A stretch of 64,000 nt of DNA from Domibacillus sp. DTU_2020_1001157_1_SI_ALB_TIR_016. Lineage in GTDB: Bacteria > Bacillota > Bacilli > Bacillales > Domibacillaceae. Below are positions 25,761 through 34,249 of this stretch, piece after piece. The position numbers and the translations under genes are program-made. Location: the NCBI RefSeq assembly GCF_032341995.1, contig NZ_CP135438.1, positions 310,001 through 374,000 of the forward strand. Direction: 5' to 3'. A model generated the notes under the pieces. That model ran no database searches, was not told the DNA's origin, and saw nothing but the letters and a program-made list of their open reading frames with translations. The first letter of the stretch is position 1, and every line of letters starts with the position of its first letter.

Positions 25761-26921
25761 TCATCGCCCAAAAGAGCGACTGAAAGATTGTCCAGATTCC
25801 ACAATCTCACGTACATTCTTTAAACGGCGAGACTCATATTCCGAAAGAGCCCCAGCTGCTGCAGTTCCTTGTATCCCCTTTGCCACACATTCTGCCAAAG
25901 TAGCAACATCTTGTAATGAAGTATTAAATCCCTTTGCCGTTAGGGGTGTAAGTACATGGGCAGCATCTCCAACCAACGCTATACGTCCTCTCACAAGATT
26001 GTCAGGAAGGTATTCGGCTATTGGTATTCCTACAAGATTACGTGTTTGAATGCTATGAAGAGTCGCGGCCAACCATGGCTGAGGCCATCTAACAGAAGCT
26101 TGTTCAGCCAGCTCAATCAGTGTCTGTTCTGGAATGTCAGGAGCATTAAGTGAATGCCGCACAACGCTTCCTTCTACACATCCAAGACGACGTAACAAGT
26201 CATTTCGAGTGTTATCGTACCAAGCCCACGCCAATCGTCGATCTCCTAAACCATAGGACCCGTCTTCTCCAGCAATAATAGAACCGAGTAAAAAGTCACC
26301 AATACCATCTGGCATAGTAAACTTCTGGGCGTAAAGGCTAGGCCGATGTTCTTCAGGTATGTCAGTCTCACCTAGAATAGCTACCCATATCAAGTATCCT
26401 GCAAAAGTTGCGTTCGGTTTGTGCGGTGCAACATAACGCCGCACAGTACTGCGGTGACCGTCAGCACCAATCAAAATCTCTCCACGGAATGTCTCCCCCT
26501 TATCCGTCACAACCCAAGCAGATTCGCTGTCCTGATTAACAGTTTGAACGCGAGTTTCATAACGCAAGTCAATTCGAGGGTCAGCTTTGGCTTCTGTGCG
26601 CAGTCGAAACTCTATAGATGACCAAGCCTCAACAGACCTCATTCCACCTGAAGCAAGGTTTCTTAAGAATTTCGCTGTTTTAGTTCGATCAATTTCTCCA
26701 CTGTCAATTTGAAGACCAGCGCCGCTACGTCGTTTTTCTGCAGCTCTCTCTAAAATTGTTACAATGAATCCAGCCTGCGCAAGAGCAATCCCTGTCATTA
26801 GTCCAGAAAGCGATGCACCCACAACTACAGCAGATTTGTTTGCTTCTTGAATGGGTTCGGTAAAAGTGTCATTGATTGATTCACTCGGGAACTTACCCTT
26901 TCCTGCATTTTTCTCAGTCAT
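25761..26921 (-). CDS. FAD-dependent aromatic monooxygenase (UbiH/PHBH type)
   Basis: 386 residues of group A flavoprotein hydroxylases. An N-terminal 30-residue polar extension precedes the FAD fold AVVVGASLSGLMTGIALAQAG with ILER. The DG motif reads LIGADGHRSTVRR (about 155-167) and the GD motif ALVGDAAHVLTPLTAKGFN (about 320-338). Such enzymes use NAD(P)H and O2 to hydroxylate or epoxidise aromatic or polyketide substrates, including drugs. The natural substrate is unknown. The gene is monocistronic, ATG after ATAGGAGGAAATAC. Confidence 0.85.
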   Translation of the reverse strand: MTEKNAGKGKFPSESINDTFTEPIQEANKSAVVVGASLSGLMTGIALAQAGFIVTILERAAEKRRSGAGLQIDSGEIDRTKTAKFLRNLASGGMRSVEAWSSIEFRLRTEAKADPRIDLRYETRVQTVNQDSESAWVVTDKGETFRGEILIGADGHRSTVRRYVAPHKPNATFAGYLIWVAILGETDIPEEHRPSLYAQKFTMPDGIGDFLLGSIIAGEDGSYGLGDRRLAWAWYDNTRNDLLRRLGCVEGSVVRHSLNAPDIPEQTLIELAEQASVRWPQPWLAATLHSIQTRNLVGIPIAEYLPDNLVRGRIALVGDAAHVLTPLTAKGFNTSLQDVATLAECVAKGIQGTAAAGALSEYESRRLKNVREIVESGQSFSRSFGR

Positions 26922-27046
26922 TGTATTTCCTCCTATTAATCATAACTTTTTAAGTAAGATAGGTGTAAGGCAGGCAACAAGTATGACTATTAGTAAAGAA
27001 CTAACCAAACTTTGTTCTTCCATGGGTATCCCTTTTATAATGAAAA

Positions 27047-27094
27047 GAAAAGTGCAAGTATTTCACGATTTTCGTGAGTTACCCTGCACTTTTC
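27047..27094. terminator. Terminator between MFS and FAD monooxygenase genes
   Basis: Outer stem GAAAAGTGCA / TGCACTTTTC enclosing an inner TTTCACGA / TCGTGAG stem. Confidence 0.6.
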
Positions 27095-27136
27095 ATATAC
27101 TTCATAAACTACAGTTGTTTAAGCCGGCTTTATACC

Positions 27137-28309
27137 TTAGTTAGTAAGGTGTTTTTTGGCAGGATTATACAAGTAACTTCTCAGTAAAATAGATACTAGA
27201 CTTAATATCAAGAACACTATTCCACCTAATACGATGTATTGTACACCCATCCCTGATATAAATAATCCACCTACTGCTGTACCCATTGTGACCCCTAAAT
27301 TACCACATGATAAAAACAATCCATTTGCGAAATCAGGAGCTTCTGGAGCCGCAGAGGTAATCCAATATTGGCTAATATTATTTCCTATAGCAAATAAGAT
27401 TCCCCATAACAAAATCGTAATCATCATAGGTCCAATGGAGGTCCCCGTAAGGAATGACAATAGATGAACAATCCCTAATACAATTGGAAAAGCTATTGCC
27501 GCTTTCATGGCATTTCTCGTAAGTAACCTGCCGCCTACAAGGTTTCCAATTAAACTGGCTAGGCCTAATATAAGTAACGCCAACGTTAAAGTGTTCCCCG
27601 ATACATTCGTAACGGTTTCAAGATATTCTGCAATAAAAGTATTAATACTTGAAATGGCAGAACCTATAAATATGACAGTCGCAATAGCCAGCCAAGTAAG
27701 AGGTTTTTTCAATACGCTTACTTGAGCTCCATAAGAAAGTCTTTCTTTAACAGGCATAGATGGAACAAATACCAATGTAGCTATGAATGCAACTGCGTTA
27801 ACGATAGCAAAGAATAACATCGCCATTTCTAAAGAAGTGGCACCAGCAATATAATTGGTAATTGGCACACCAAGTATCATACCTGCAGTTACTCCCAAAA
27901 TTACTTTAGAAACAGCTTTTGGAGCTTCTTCCTGGCTGACAGATGCAGCAGCTACTGTCAAAGCCAATGAACAATAAATCGGATGGAAAATGGCTGGAAT
28001 CACACGAGCAATAAGCAAAACGGTAAAGCTTGATGTAAACATGGAGACAATATTGCCTACAATGAAAATGCCAAGTACAAGCAGCATAACCGTCTTGCGG
28101 TTTATACCCGAAAACAATAACGGCATAATGGGGCCGGAAACGGCAACAGCAAGGGCAAAGAGGCTCACTAACAGCCCTGCTTTGGATACGCTGATTTGAA
28201 AGTGATCAGCAATTAAGGGCAGTATCCCAATAACCCCCATTTCAGTAGTGAGGATACCGAAAACTCCTATAGTCAATATTAATATCAGTAAATTATTTTG
28301 TTTATCCAT
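27137..28309 (-). CDS. MFS exporter, AraJ/DHA1 type
   Basis: 390 residues from the ATG at 28309; the ORF extends 27 codons upstream but those overlap the promoter. Twelve helices. TM1 reads LILILTIGVFGILTTEMGVI and TM4 includes RVIPAIFHPIYCSLALTVAA, typical of the arabinose-efflux-like DHA1 group that exports drugs or sugars. Divergent from the MerR gene at 28506, with a MerR-type promoter facing it, so it is very likely MerR controlled together with the aldo/keto reductase at 29365. Confidence 0.88.
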   Translation of the reverse strand: MDKQNNLLILILTIGVFGILTTEMGVIGILPLIADHFQISVSKAGLLVSLFALAVAVSGPIMPLLFSGINRKTVMLLVLGIFIVGNIVSMFTSSFTVLLIARVIPAIFHPIYCSLALTVAAASVSQEEAPKAVSKVILGVTAGMILGVPITNYIAGATSLEMAMLFFAIVNAVAFIATLVFVPSMPVKERLSYGAQVSVLKKPLTWLAIATVIFIGSAISSINTFIAEYLETVTNVSGNTLTLALLILGLASLIGNLVGGRLLTRNAMKAAIAFPIVLGIVHLLSFLTGTSIGPMMITILLWGILFAIGNNISQYWITSAAPEAPDFANGLFLSCGNLGVTMGTAVGGLFISGMGVQYIVLGGIVFLILSLVSILLRSYLYNPAKKHLTN

Positions 28310-28428
28310 ACAAATACATTCCCTACTTTCATTAGATTGGTTTATCCGTGCTTTATTCCACTGTGTTGCCCAGCCATTTCCCCTACTCATTGATGGGTTT
28401 ACAACTTCGGTATCGTTAGACTATGATG

Positions 28429-28459
28429 AGGTTATCACCTTCGAGTAACTCGAAGTCAA
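28429..28459 (-). promoter_or_regulatory. MerR-type promoter of the MFS gene
   Basis: CTTCGAGT-A-ACTCGAAG (28439-28455) is a perfect 8+1+8 palindrome. On the minus strand it fills the spacer between TTGACT (-35) and TAACCT (-10), 19 bp apart, the over-long spacing that MerR activators correct by DNA twisting. The same design recurs at 29251. Confidence 0.75.
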
Positions 28460-28505
28460 GGGTTTCGAATAATTAAAAACCATTTTTTTCGGGGAGGACT
28501 TACAA

Positions 28506-28940
28506 ATGTATACTGTGAAAGAAGCGGCCAGGCTGCTTGATCTGACCGAACACTCCGTTCGCTATTACACAGATAAGGGATTAGTTCCAAGTGTACAGCG
28601 GGACAAAAACAATATTCGTCTTTTTGATGACGAATCCATCAATTGGCTTAGGGGTGTAAAAAATCTGAGACAGGCTGGTATGTCAGTTGAAGCCGTTAAA
28701 GCCTATATAGATTTGTGTTTGGAAGGAGACGCTACCATTCCGCAACGCTACGAAATCATTTTGGAACAAAAAGCCGTTGCCCTGGCTCAGTTGGAGGAAG
28801 CTAAACGAATAGCCAAATTTATGGAAGACAAAGCAAGCCACTATCTTGACATTATCAATCAAGTGGTTTCGGATGACATGAATCCTGGGAAGTGGACAAA
28901 AAACAAAACCAATATCCCCCACGAAACACTGCATTCATAA
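28506..28940 (+). CDS. MerR-family regulator (AdhR-like)
   Basis: 144 residues. The N-terminal MerR winged helix YTVKEAARLLDLTEHSVRYY and KGLVP, then a long dimerisation coiled coil (about 80-120, EQKAVALAQLEEAKRIAKFM). It lacks the C-terminal cysteine cluster of metal sensors, which places it with aldehyde/electrophile-responsive AdhR/YraB-like members. The ATG follows GGGGAGGAC. Targets are probably the divergent MFS gene and the aldo/keto reductase, which share its palindromic operator. Confidence 0.9.
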   Translation: MYTVKEAARLLDLTEHSVRYYTDKGLVPSVQRDKNNIRLFDDESINWLRGVKNLRQAGMSVEAVKAYIDLCLEGDATIPQRYEIILEQKAVALAQLEEAKRIAKFMEDKASHYLDIINQVVSDDMNPGKWTKNKTNIPHETLHS

Positions 28941-28957
28941 TTTCAGTACAAATACGA

Positions 28958-29104
28958 AAAAAGCTCACGATTACCTGGTTCATAATCATGAGCTTTTTTT
29001 GTTTTTTAAATAAGCTTCTTCAAAACTGTAAAGTTATGACTACGGTTGTTTTAAATAAAAACAAAAGAGCTCATGATGACTTTGTACATAATCGTGAACT
29101 CTTT
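28958..29104. terminator. Two related hairpins in tandem after merR
   Basis: AAAAAAGCTCA...GATT / AATCATGAGCTTTTTTT at 28958-29001 is a clear terminator. A sequence-related second hairpin at 29063-29104 (AAAAGAGCTCATGAT / ATCGTGAACTCTTTTC) follows about 60 bp on, so the terminator has apparently been duplicated. Confidence 0.75.
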
Positions 29105-29250
29105 TCTTCTTAATGTATTTACTAGTTGACCGAAACTGCTGAGTAAAGCTGGCGGAAAACACTTTACATGTTAGAGGAAATGAAGATAAGAAAATGGCAG
29201 CCTTCAGTTTGAATTGTAATTTGTGCCGTTTTTAAATTGTTCGAAACCTA

Positions 29251-29281
29251 TTGACTTCGTGTTACTCGAAGATGATAGCCT
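29251..29281 (+). promoter_or_regulatory. MerR-type promoter of the aldo/keto reductase
   Basis: TTGACT, a 19-bp spacer containing CTTCGTGTTACTCGAAG (one mismatch to the palindrome at 28439), then TAGCCT; the adjoining GATARCCTCAT is shared with the MFS promoter. Confidence 0.75.
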
Positions 29282-29346
29282 CATAATAGCCCAAGTGTAC
29301 TGGAGTTGTGAATATCTATCACAAAGGATATAAAGGGCGAAAATAA

Positions 29347-30216
<870 letters not shown>

Positions 30217-30250
30217 AGAACTACTAGGTTTCTTTGATTATAAATAAATG

Positions 30251-30290
30251 AAAACCCAATTTTCTTATAGAAATGAAAATTGGGTTTTCT
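30251..30290 (+). terminator. Terminator of the aldo/keto reductase
   Basis: AAAACCCAATTTTC / GAAAATTGGGTTTT stem then TCTTATTATC. Almost the same stem follows the other aldo/keto reductase gene at 63235. Confidence 0.85.
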
Positions 30291-30648
30291 TATTATCATC
30301 GGTAACTTTTATACTTAAACTAACCTGCACGTTACTCGAAGAAAAAAAGCATTACCATTGTTTTAGTAATGCCGAATTTACTTTTCTCAGCCCTGTAATG
30401 ATACATCTTCATATCGGTAATGTTGTTTGCGTAAACCTCCATGGAAGTTCACATGGAAAAAAGAGGTTATTGATAAACAATGAAAATCTGCTAAATAAAT
30501 ATAAAGTATAGAAAGTAGACAAAGTGAAGGTGCCAGTCGCCAATAAAATCTGGGTGTATTTACGCCAATAAATATGTTTGTATCAAAAAAAAGACACCTA
30601 CCTTTAAAATATAGCAGAATGTCTTCTTTTTAATCATTTTTAAGTGAT
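30291..30648. other. Intergenic region with a half copy of the dispersed repeat
   Basis: TACTTAAACTAACCTGC at 30311-30327 matches the left end of the MITE-like element at 63296. GTTACTCGAAG right behind it resembles a MerR half site. A weak hairpin with AAAAAAAGACA / TGTCTTCTTTTT lies at 30585-30630, after the SDR gene on the minus strand. Confidence 0.45.
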
Positions 30649-31419
30649 TTAACGACTAGTGTAACCAGCATCGACATGTATAGTTGTCCCTGTTACATAA
30701 GAAGATTGATCTGAAGCTAACCATAGGCTTGCTTGTGCGATTTCTTCAGGCTGTCCGAATCTACCAAGTAGACTAAGCTGAGGTGCAAATTCTTCTTCTG
30801 TTTGTCCGGTTTCTTCTAACGCTCCTCTTAACATAGGAGTATCAATTGCCCCAGGTGCTACTGAATTAACACGAATATTTTTATCGCCGTTTTCAAGTGC
30901 AGCAACCTTAGTCATTCCTACTACCCCATGTTTGGCTGCAACATAAGCAATATTATTTGGCTGAGGACGGAAACCGCTTACTGATGATATATTAACAATA
31001 CTTCCGCCTTCTCCTTGTTTAATCATTTGTTGTAATTCATATTTCATGCATAATGCAGTTCCTGTAAGATCAATGGAGATAAGCTTATTCCAATAATCTT
31101 CATCAAACTCGGCTACAGGGGCATTGTCCGGTGTTATGGCAGCATTGTTAATGGCCACATCAAGACGCCCATATTTCTCAACTGTTTTTGCAATCATATT
31201 CTGCACTTGATCAGATTTAGAAATATCAACTTTTACAAAAAATGCTGTTCCTCCGCTTGCTTCAATTTCGGAAACCGCTGCTTTTCCTTTTTCTTCGTTA
31301 AAGTCAGCTACCACTACTTTTGCTTTTGCTTCTGCAAAAAGTTTTGCTGTAGCAAGTCCCATTCCCATTGCGGCGCCTGTGATAATGGCTACTTTTCCTT
31401 CTAATACTGGAAATGTCAT
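30649..31419 (-). CDS. SDR-family oxidoreductase
   Basis: 256 residues from the ATG at 31419, after GGGTGAG. Classical SDR: cofactor loop ITGAAMGMGLATAKLF near residue 13, Asp in VVADFNEEK favouring NAD(H), NNAAITP, catalytic Ser in NISSVSG and YVAAKHGVVGMTK (YxxxK, about 155-159). Ends GTTIHVDAGYTSR. Related to 2,5-dichloro-cyclohexadiene-diol/glucose dehydrogenase-like SDRs; substrate unknown. A further SDR and a TetR gene follow upstream, so this may belong to that TetR's regulon. Confidence 0.9.
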   Translation of the reverse strand: MTFPVLEGKVAIITGAAMGMGLATAKLFAEAKAKVVVADFNEEKGKAAVSEIEASGGTAFFVKVDISKSDQVQNMIAKTVEKYGRLDVAINNAAITPDNAPVAEFDEDYWNKLISIDLTGTALCMKYELQQMIKQGEGGSIVNISSVSGFRPQPNNIAYVAAKHGVVGMTKVAALENGDKNIRVNSVAPGAIDTPMLRGALEETGQTEEEFAPQLSLLGRFGQPEEIAQASLWLASDQSSYVTGTTIHVDAGYTSR

Positions 31420-31560
31420 TTTAATCACTCACCCTTATAAATTTTAGTTAATTATCTACATTTAGCTTATGGTGTTTATGATGGGGTACTTTGTTGTTTT
31501 GTTTCTATATTCATTTCAGAAATTACTCTTTTGAAGTCTCCTTTGTTTTTAAACTCTTTT

Positions 31561-31683
31561 TTAATATTTATACGATTGTCCCCCATCAATCGGAATAACG
31601 GCTGCGTTTATAAAATTTGCTTGATCAGACAATAAGAATGCAACTAAATAAGCAATTTCTTCTGGTTTGCCGAATCGCTTCAT
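31561..31683 (-). pseudogene. SDR C-terminal remnant
   Basis: About 40 codons on the minus strand read MKRFGKPEEIAYLVAFLLSD, then NFINAAVIPIDGGQSYKY and a stop: the last part of a short-chain dehydrogenase. Stop codons lie directly upstream and the rest of the gene is absent. It sits between two intact SDR genes of the same strand, so a third tandem SDR was probably deleted. Confidence 0.8.
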
Positions 31684-31870
31684 TACTTTATGTTAGATAA
31701 TCTCTTGAATGATGCTGATTTAATATATCCCAAGTTAAGTCTATATAACCGTGTAAGTCACCTTTTCCTAATTAGCCACCAGGTGGTTTAATTACTCTCA
31801 CAAAGTTAGACATCAAAAAGAACAATTCACTGTTTTACAACTGAAGCAAAAGATTTGTCCTGATGGTTGA

Positions 31871-32608
31871 TTACTGAGCCGTGTATCCGCCATCAACTAT
31901 TAAACTGCTACCAGTCATATAGGAAGAATCATCAGAAGCCAAGAATAACACTGCTTTTGCCATTTCTTCTGCTTTGCCAAGGCGTTTTAACGGTGTGGCT
32001 GCGGCTAAAGCTTGCTTGCTTTCTTCCGGGATAATAGGCGTATCAATAAAACCTGGACATAATGCGTTAATACGAATATTTTGCTCTGCATACTCAAGTG
32101 CAAGTGAACGAGTTAAATTAACCACGCCACCTTTAGCTGCGTTATAGGCTGCTGAACCAGGTGATCCAACCCAGCCATACATCGATGCCGTATTAACAAT
32201 CGTACCGCCGCCTGTTTTTAACATTTCGCAAATGGACTCACGTGCTATTAAGAAGACGCCGTCTAAGTCAACATTTACAGTATTGCGCCATTCTGAGTAA
32301 TCTAAATCATGTGAAGGATGAACTCGGCCGATACCCGCATTGTTAAAGACAACATCGACTTTGCCGAACGCTTCAACCGTTTGTTTAAAAACATTTGCAA
32401 CTTCTTCTTCGCTCGTAATATTGGCTTTTATAAAAAGGACTTCGTTATTAAGCGCTTTCAATTCTTCCTCAAACGTTTTTCCTTTGTCCTCATTTAAATC
32501 AACAAGAACCACTTTGGCTCCTTCTGAAACGAATAAACGTGCTGTTGCTGCCCCAATACCAGATACTCCGCCGGTAATCATAGCTACTTTGTCCTGCAAT
32601 TTCCTCAT
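31871..32608 (-). CDS. SDR-family oxidoreductase
   Basis: 245 residues, ATG after AGGGAGGAGC. ITGGVSGIGAATARLF cofactor loop, VVLVDLNEDKGK (Asp, NAD preference), NNAGIG, Ser in NTASMYGW, YNAAKGGVVNLTR (YxxxK) and a C-terminus SSLIVDGGYTAQ. All catalytic residues are present. It is divergently transcribed from the TetR gene at 32803, whose palindrome lies between them, so repression by that TetR is likely. Substrate not identifiable; 3-oxoacyl-ACP-reductase- and cyclohexanol-dehydrogenase-like activities are common in this group. Confidence 0.9.
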   Translation of the reverse strand: MRKLQDKVAMITGGVSGIGAATARLFVSEGAKVVLVDLNEDKGKTFEEELKALNNEVLFIKANITSEEEVANVFKQTVEAFGKVDVVFNNAGIGRVHPSHDLDYSEWRNTVNVDLDGVFLIARESICEMLKTGGGTIVNTASMYGWVGSPGSAAYNAAKGGVVNLTRSLALEYAEQNIRINALCPGFIDTPIIPEESKQALAAATPLKRLGKAEEMAKAVLFLASDDSSYMTGSSLIVDGGYTAQ

Positions 32609-32745
32609 TCTAGCTCCTCCCTAGTACTAAAATTGCTTTACTGCGTTCTAGAAAAAAGTGCTGGATAAATTAAATATCCAAGCTGTTTGGTTCACAATTT
32701 AATTGTACTCTTTGATTCACTTTTAACAATCATTAAGATATCATT

Positions 32746-32768
32746 AAGTGTCTACTAGTCAGACACTT
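32746..32768. promoter_or_regulatory. TetR operator between SDR and TetR genes
   Basis: AAGTGTCT ... AGACACTT arms around ACTAGTC, a 23-bp palindrome centred in the divergent promoter region. Confidence 0.7.
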
Positions 32769-32802
32769 ATGATAAATCTGTCTATTTTAAGGGGAGGTTT
32801 TC

Positions 32803-33408
32803 ATGACTATTGAAAAAAACACGTCATCTCAACGAAAAAATCGGACAAAAGAACATTTAAAGCAAGCATTAACCGAACTTATAAAAGAGAAAGGTTACCA
32901 CTCTGTTACTGTTAAAAACATTGTCGACTATGCCTCTTATAATCGCAGCACCTTTTATGTGCATTACCCAGATAAAATTGAACTAGCTGAAGACCTGCTT
33001 GTTTCCATGCTTCAAGGATTAGAAGCCTCAGTAGGCAGACCCTATGTACCCGGTCACAAAATTTATACAGCTAATCTAAACGCCCCCTCTTTTAATATGG
33101 TTTCTTATATTTATAAAAACCGGAATTTTTTCGAACTGATTAACTATGATGATACGTTGCCAGGCTTGCACACGGGGTTCCCTCAAACAATTCAAAAAAT
33201 CTACAAAGAACAATTTATTTTTGAAACAATTAACAACATTCCAGTCAGTATGGATTATTTTAAACGTTATACAGCCTATGGCTTTTACGGACTTCTTCAA
33301 AATTGGATAAGCAACGGCTTTAAGGAAACCCAGGAGGAATTTATCCAAGAAGTCATTGATTTAACCAAAACACATATTTACTCACTTGAGTATATTGGAC
33401 ATAACTAA
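32803..33408 (+). CDS. TetR-family regulator
   Basis: 201 residues. HTH at the N-terminus (SVTVKNIVDYASYNRSTFYV), followed by an all-helical ligand domain of the TetR_C_7/DhaS-like type (YKEQFIFETI, YTAYGFYGLLQNWISNGF). ATG after GGGGAGG. Divergent from an SDR gene with a strong palindrome in between; it probably represses that SDR and perhaps the second one at 30649. Confidence 0.9.
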   Translation: MTIEKNTSSQRKNRTKEHLKQALTELIKEKGYHSVTVKNIVDYASYNRSTFYVHYPDKIELAEDLLVSMLQGLEASVGRPYVPGHKIYTANLNAPSFNMVSYIYKNRNFFELINYDDTLPGLHTGFPQTIQKIYKEQFIFETINNIPVSMDYFKRYTAYGFYGLLQNWISNGFKETQEEFIQEVIDLTKTHIYSLEYIGHN

Positions 33409-33437
33409 TGAAAAGTTGGAGAGCCAGCAAAGTCATA

Positions 33438-33797
33438 TCAGTTAGTAACAATGGTCAAATCTTTCTTGCTTAAAATTTCACGAGTGAAAAGTAAGGCTGT
33501 TGTTCCATAGTCTATATAAAGAGTGTCTCCATTTTCTACAAATTCGGATGCCTGCTTTGCAATACTTCTTTTTTCATTCGTATTTTTACGATTAATATAG
33601 CTTGTTTACAAGTTTGCTTTATTTAAAATTGCCCCACCATGAACTTTACGAACAAGTCCTTTTTCCTCCATTTTATATAAATCTTTTCGTATTGTTTCTC
33701 TTGTTACATTTAACCCTTTGCTGAGTTCTGAAATTTTGACTGTCTTAAATCCATGTAATTGTTTCATGATCTCACTTTGTCTATCTTGTGGAAGCAT
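33438..33797 (-). pseudogene. DeoR-family regulator, interrupted and truncated
   Basis: From 33797 the frame encodes a DeoR HTH (KISELSKGLNVTRETIRKDL, KGLVRKVHGGAI) and meets an in-frame TAA after 63 codons. The same frame continues with family sequence: NRKNTNEKRSIAKQASEFVE, NGDTLYIDYGTTALLFTREI and LTIVTN, then stops for good at 33438. The sensor domain is therefore cut to its first third. An in-frame stop plus loss of the 3' half means no working repressor; a 63-residue DNA-binding fragment could still be made. Confidence 0.85.
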
Positions 33798-33839
33798 TTC
33801 TCCACCTCCAGGCTTTTACTAATCGATTATAGAGCAAAC

Positions 33840-34145
33840 GGAACAAAAAAGTGATATACGGTATATTTTAAAAGTTTCTTTTTAGCTTTATTAATCTCAC
33901 GTAAAAATGTACTTAGAGGCATGAGAATGGAGACAGAAAGGACCTTAATACGGCAGTTGGTATGTCTGCATCGGCAAAAGAGTATCAATTCTTATGAGTT
34001 TCTGCACATAACAGATGATTAAGAAGACATAGGTTTTGAGCAATGTTTTGAGACGAAAAAAACATAGAATTTTAGTCAAAATAAGCTGTTCCAAAAAACA
34101 TCTCAAAAACGATCGTTTTTGAGACGTTCCGATCAATAAGAAAAA
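33840..34145. other. Intergenic region containing a 24-bp perfect palindrome
   Basis: TCTCAAAAACGA directly abuts its reverse complement TCGTTTTTGAGA at 34101-34124, with no loop. A further TCTCAAAACATTG nearby repeats one arm. No gene found; an open frame on the minus strand (33945-34157) lacks coding features. A site for a dimeric regulator or a remnant of a mobile end are both possible. Confidence 0.5.
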
Positions 34146-34172
34146 AACAGCCTTCAAATTTCTTGAAAGCTG
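34146..34172 (-). terminator. Terminator downstream of the CitMHS operon
   Basis: CAGCTTTCAAG / TTTGAAGGCTG on the minus strand followed by TTTTTTTC. Confidence 0.7.
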
Positions 34173-34249
34173 CCTCTTGTTAAAATGTTGTGAATTTTAC
34201 TAAGGAAGGTTTGTGTCTTACTCAATTATCTTTATAAAACAGCCTTCAA

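Noticed and set aside
33945..34157. 70-codon minus strand ORF over the palindrome
   Set aside because: Composition is non-coding and it spans both the palindrome and the terminator.
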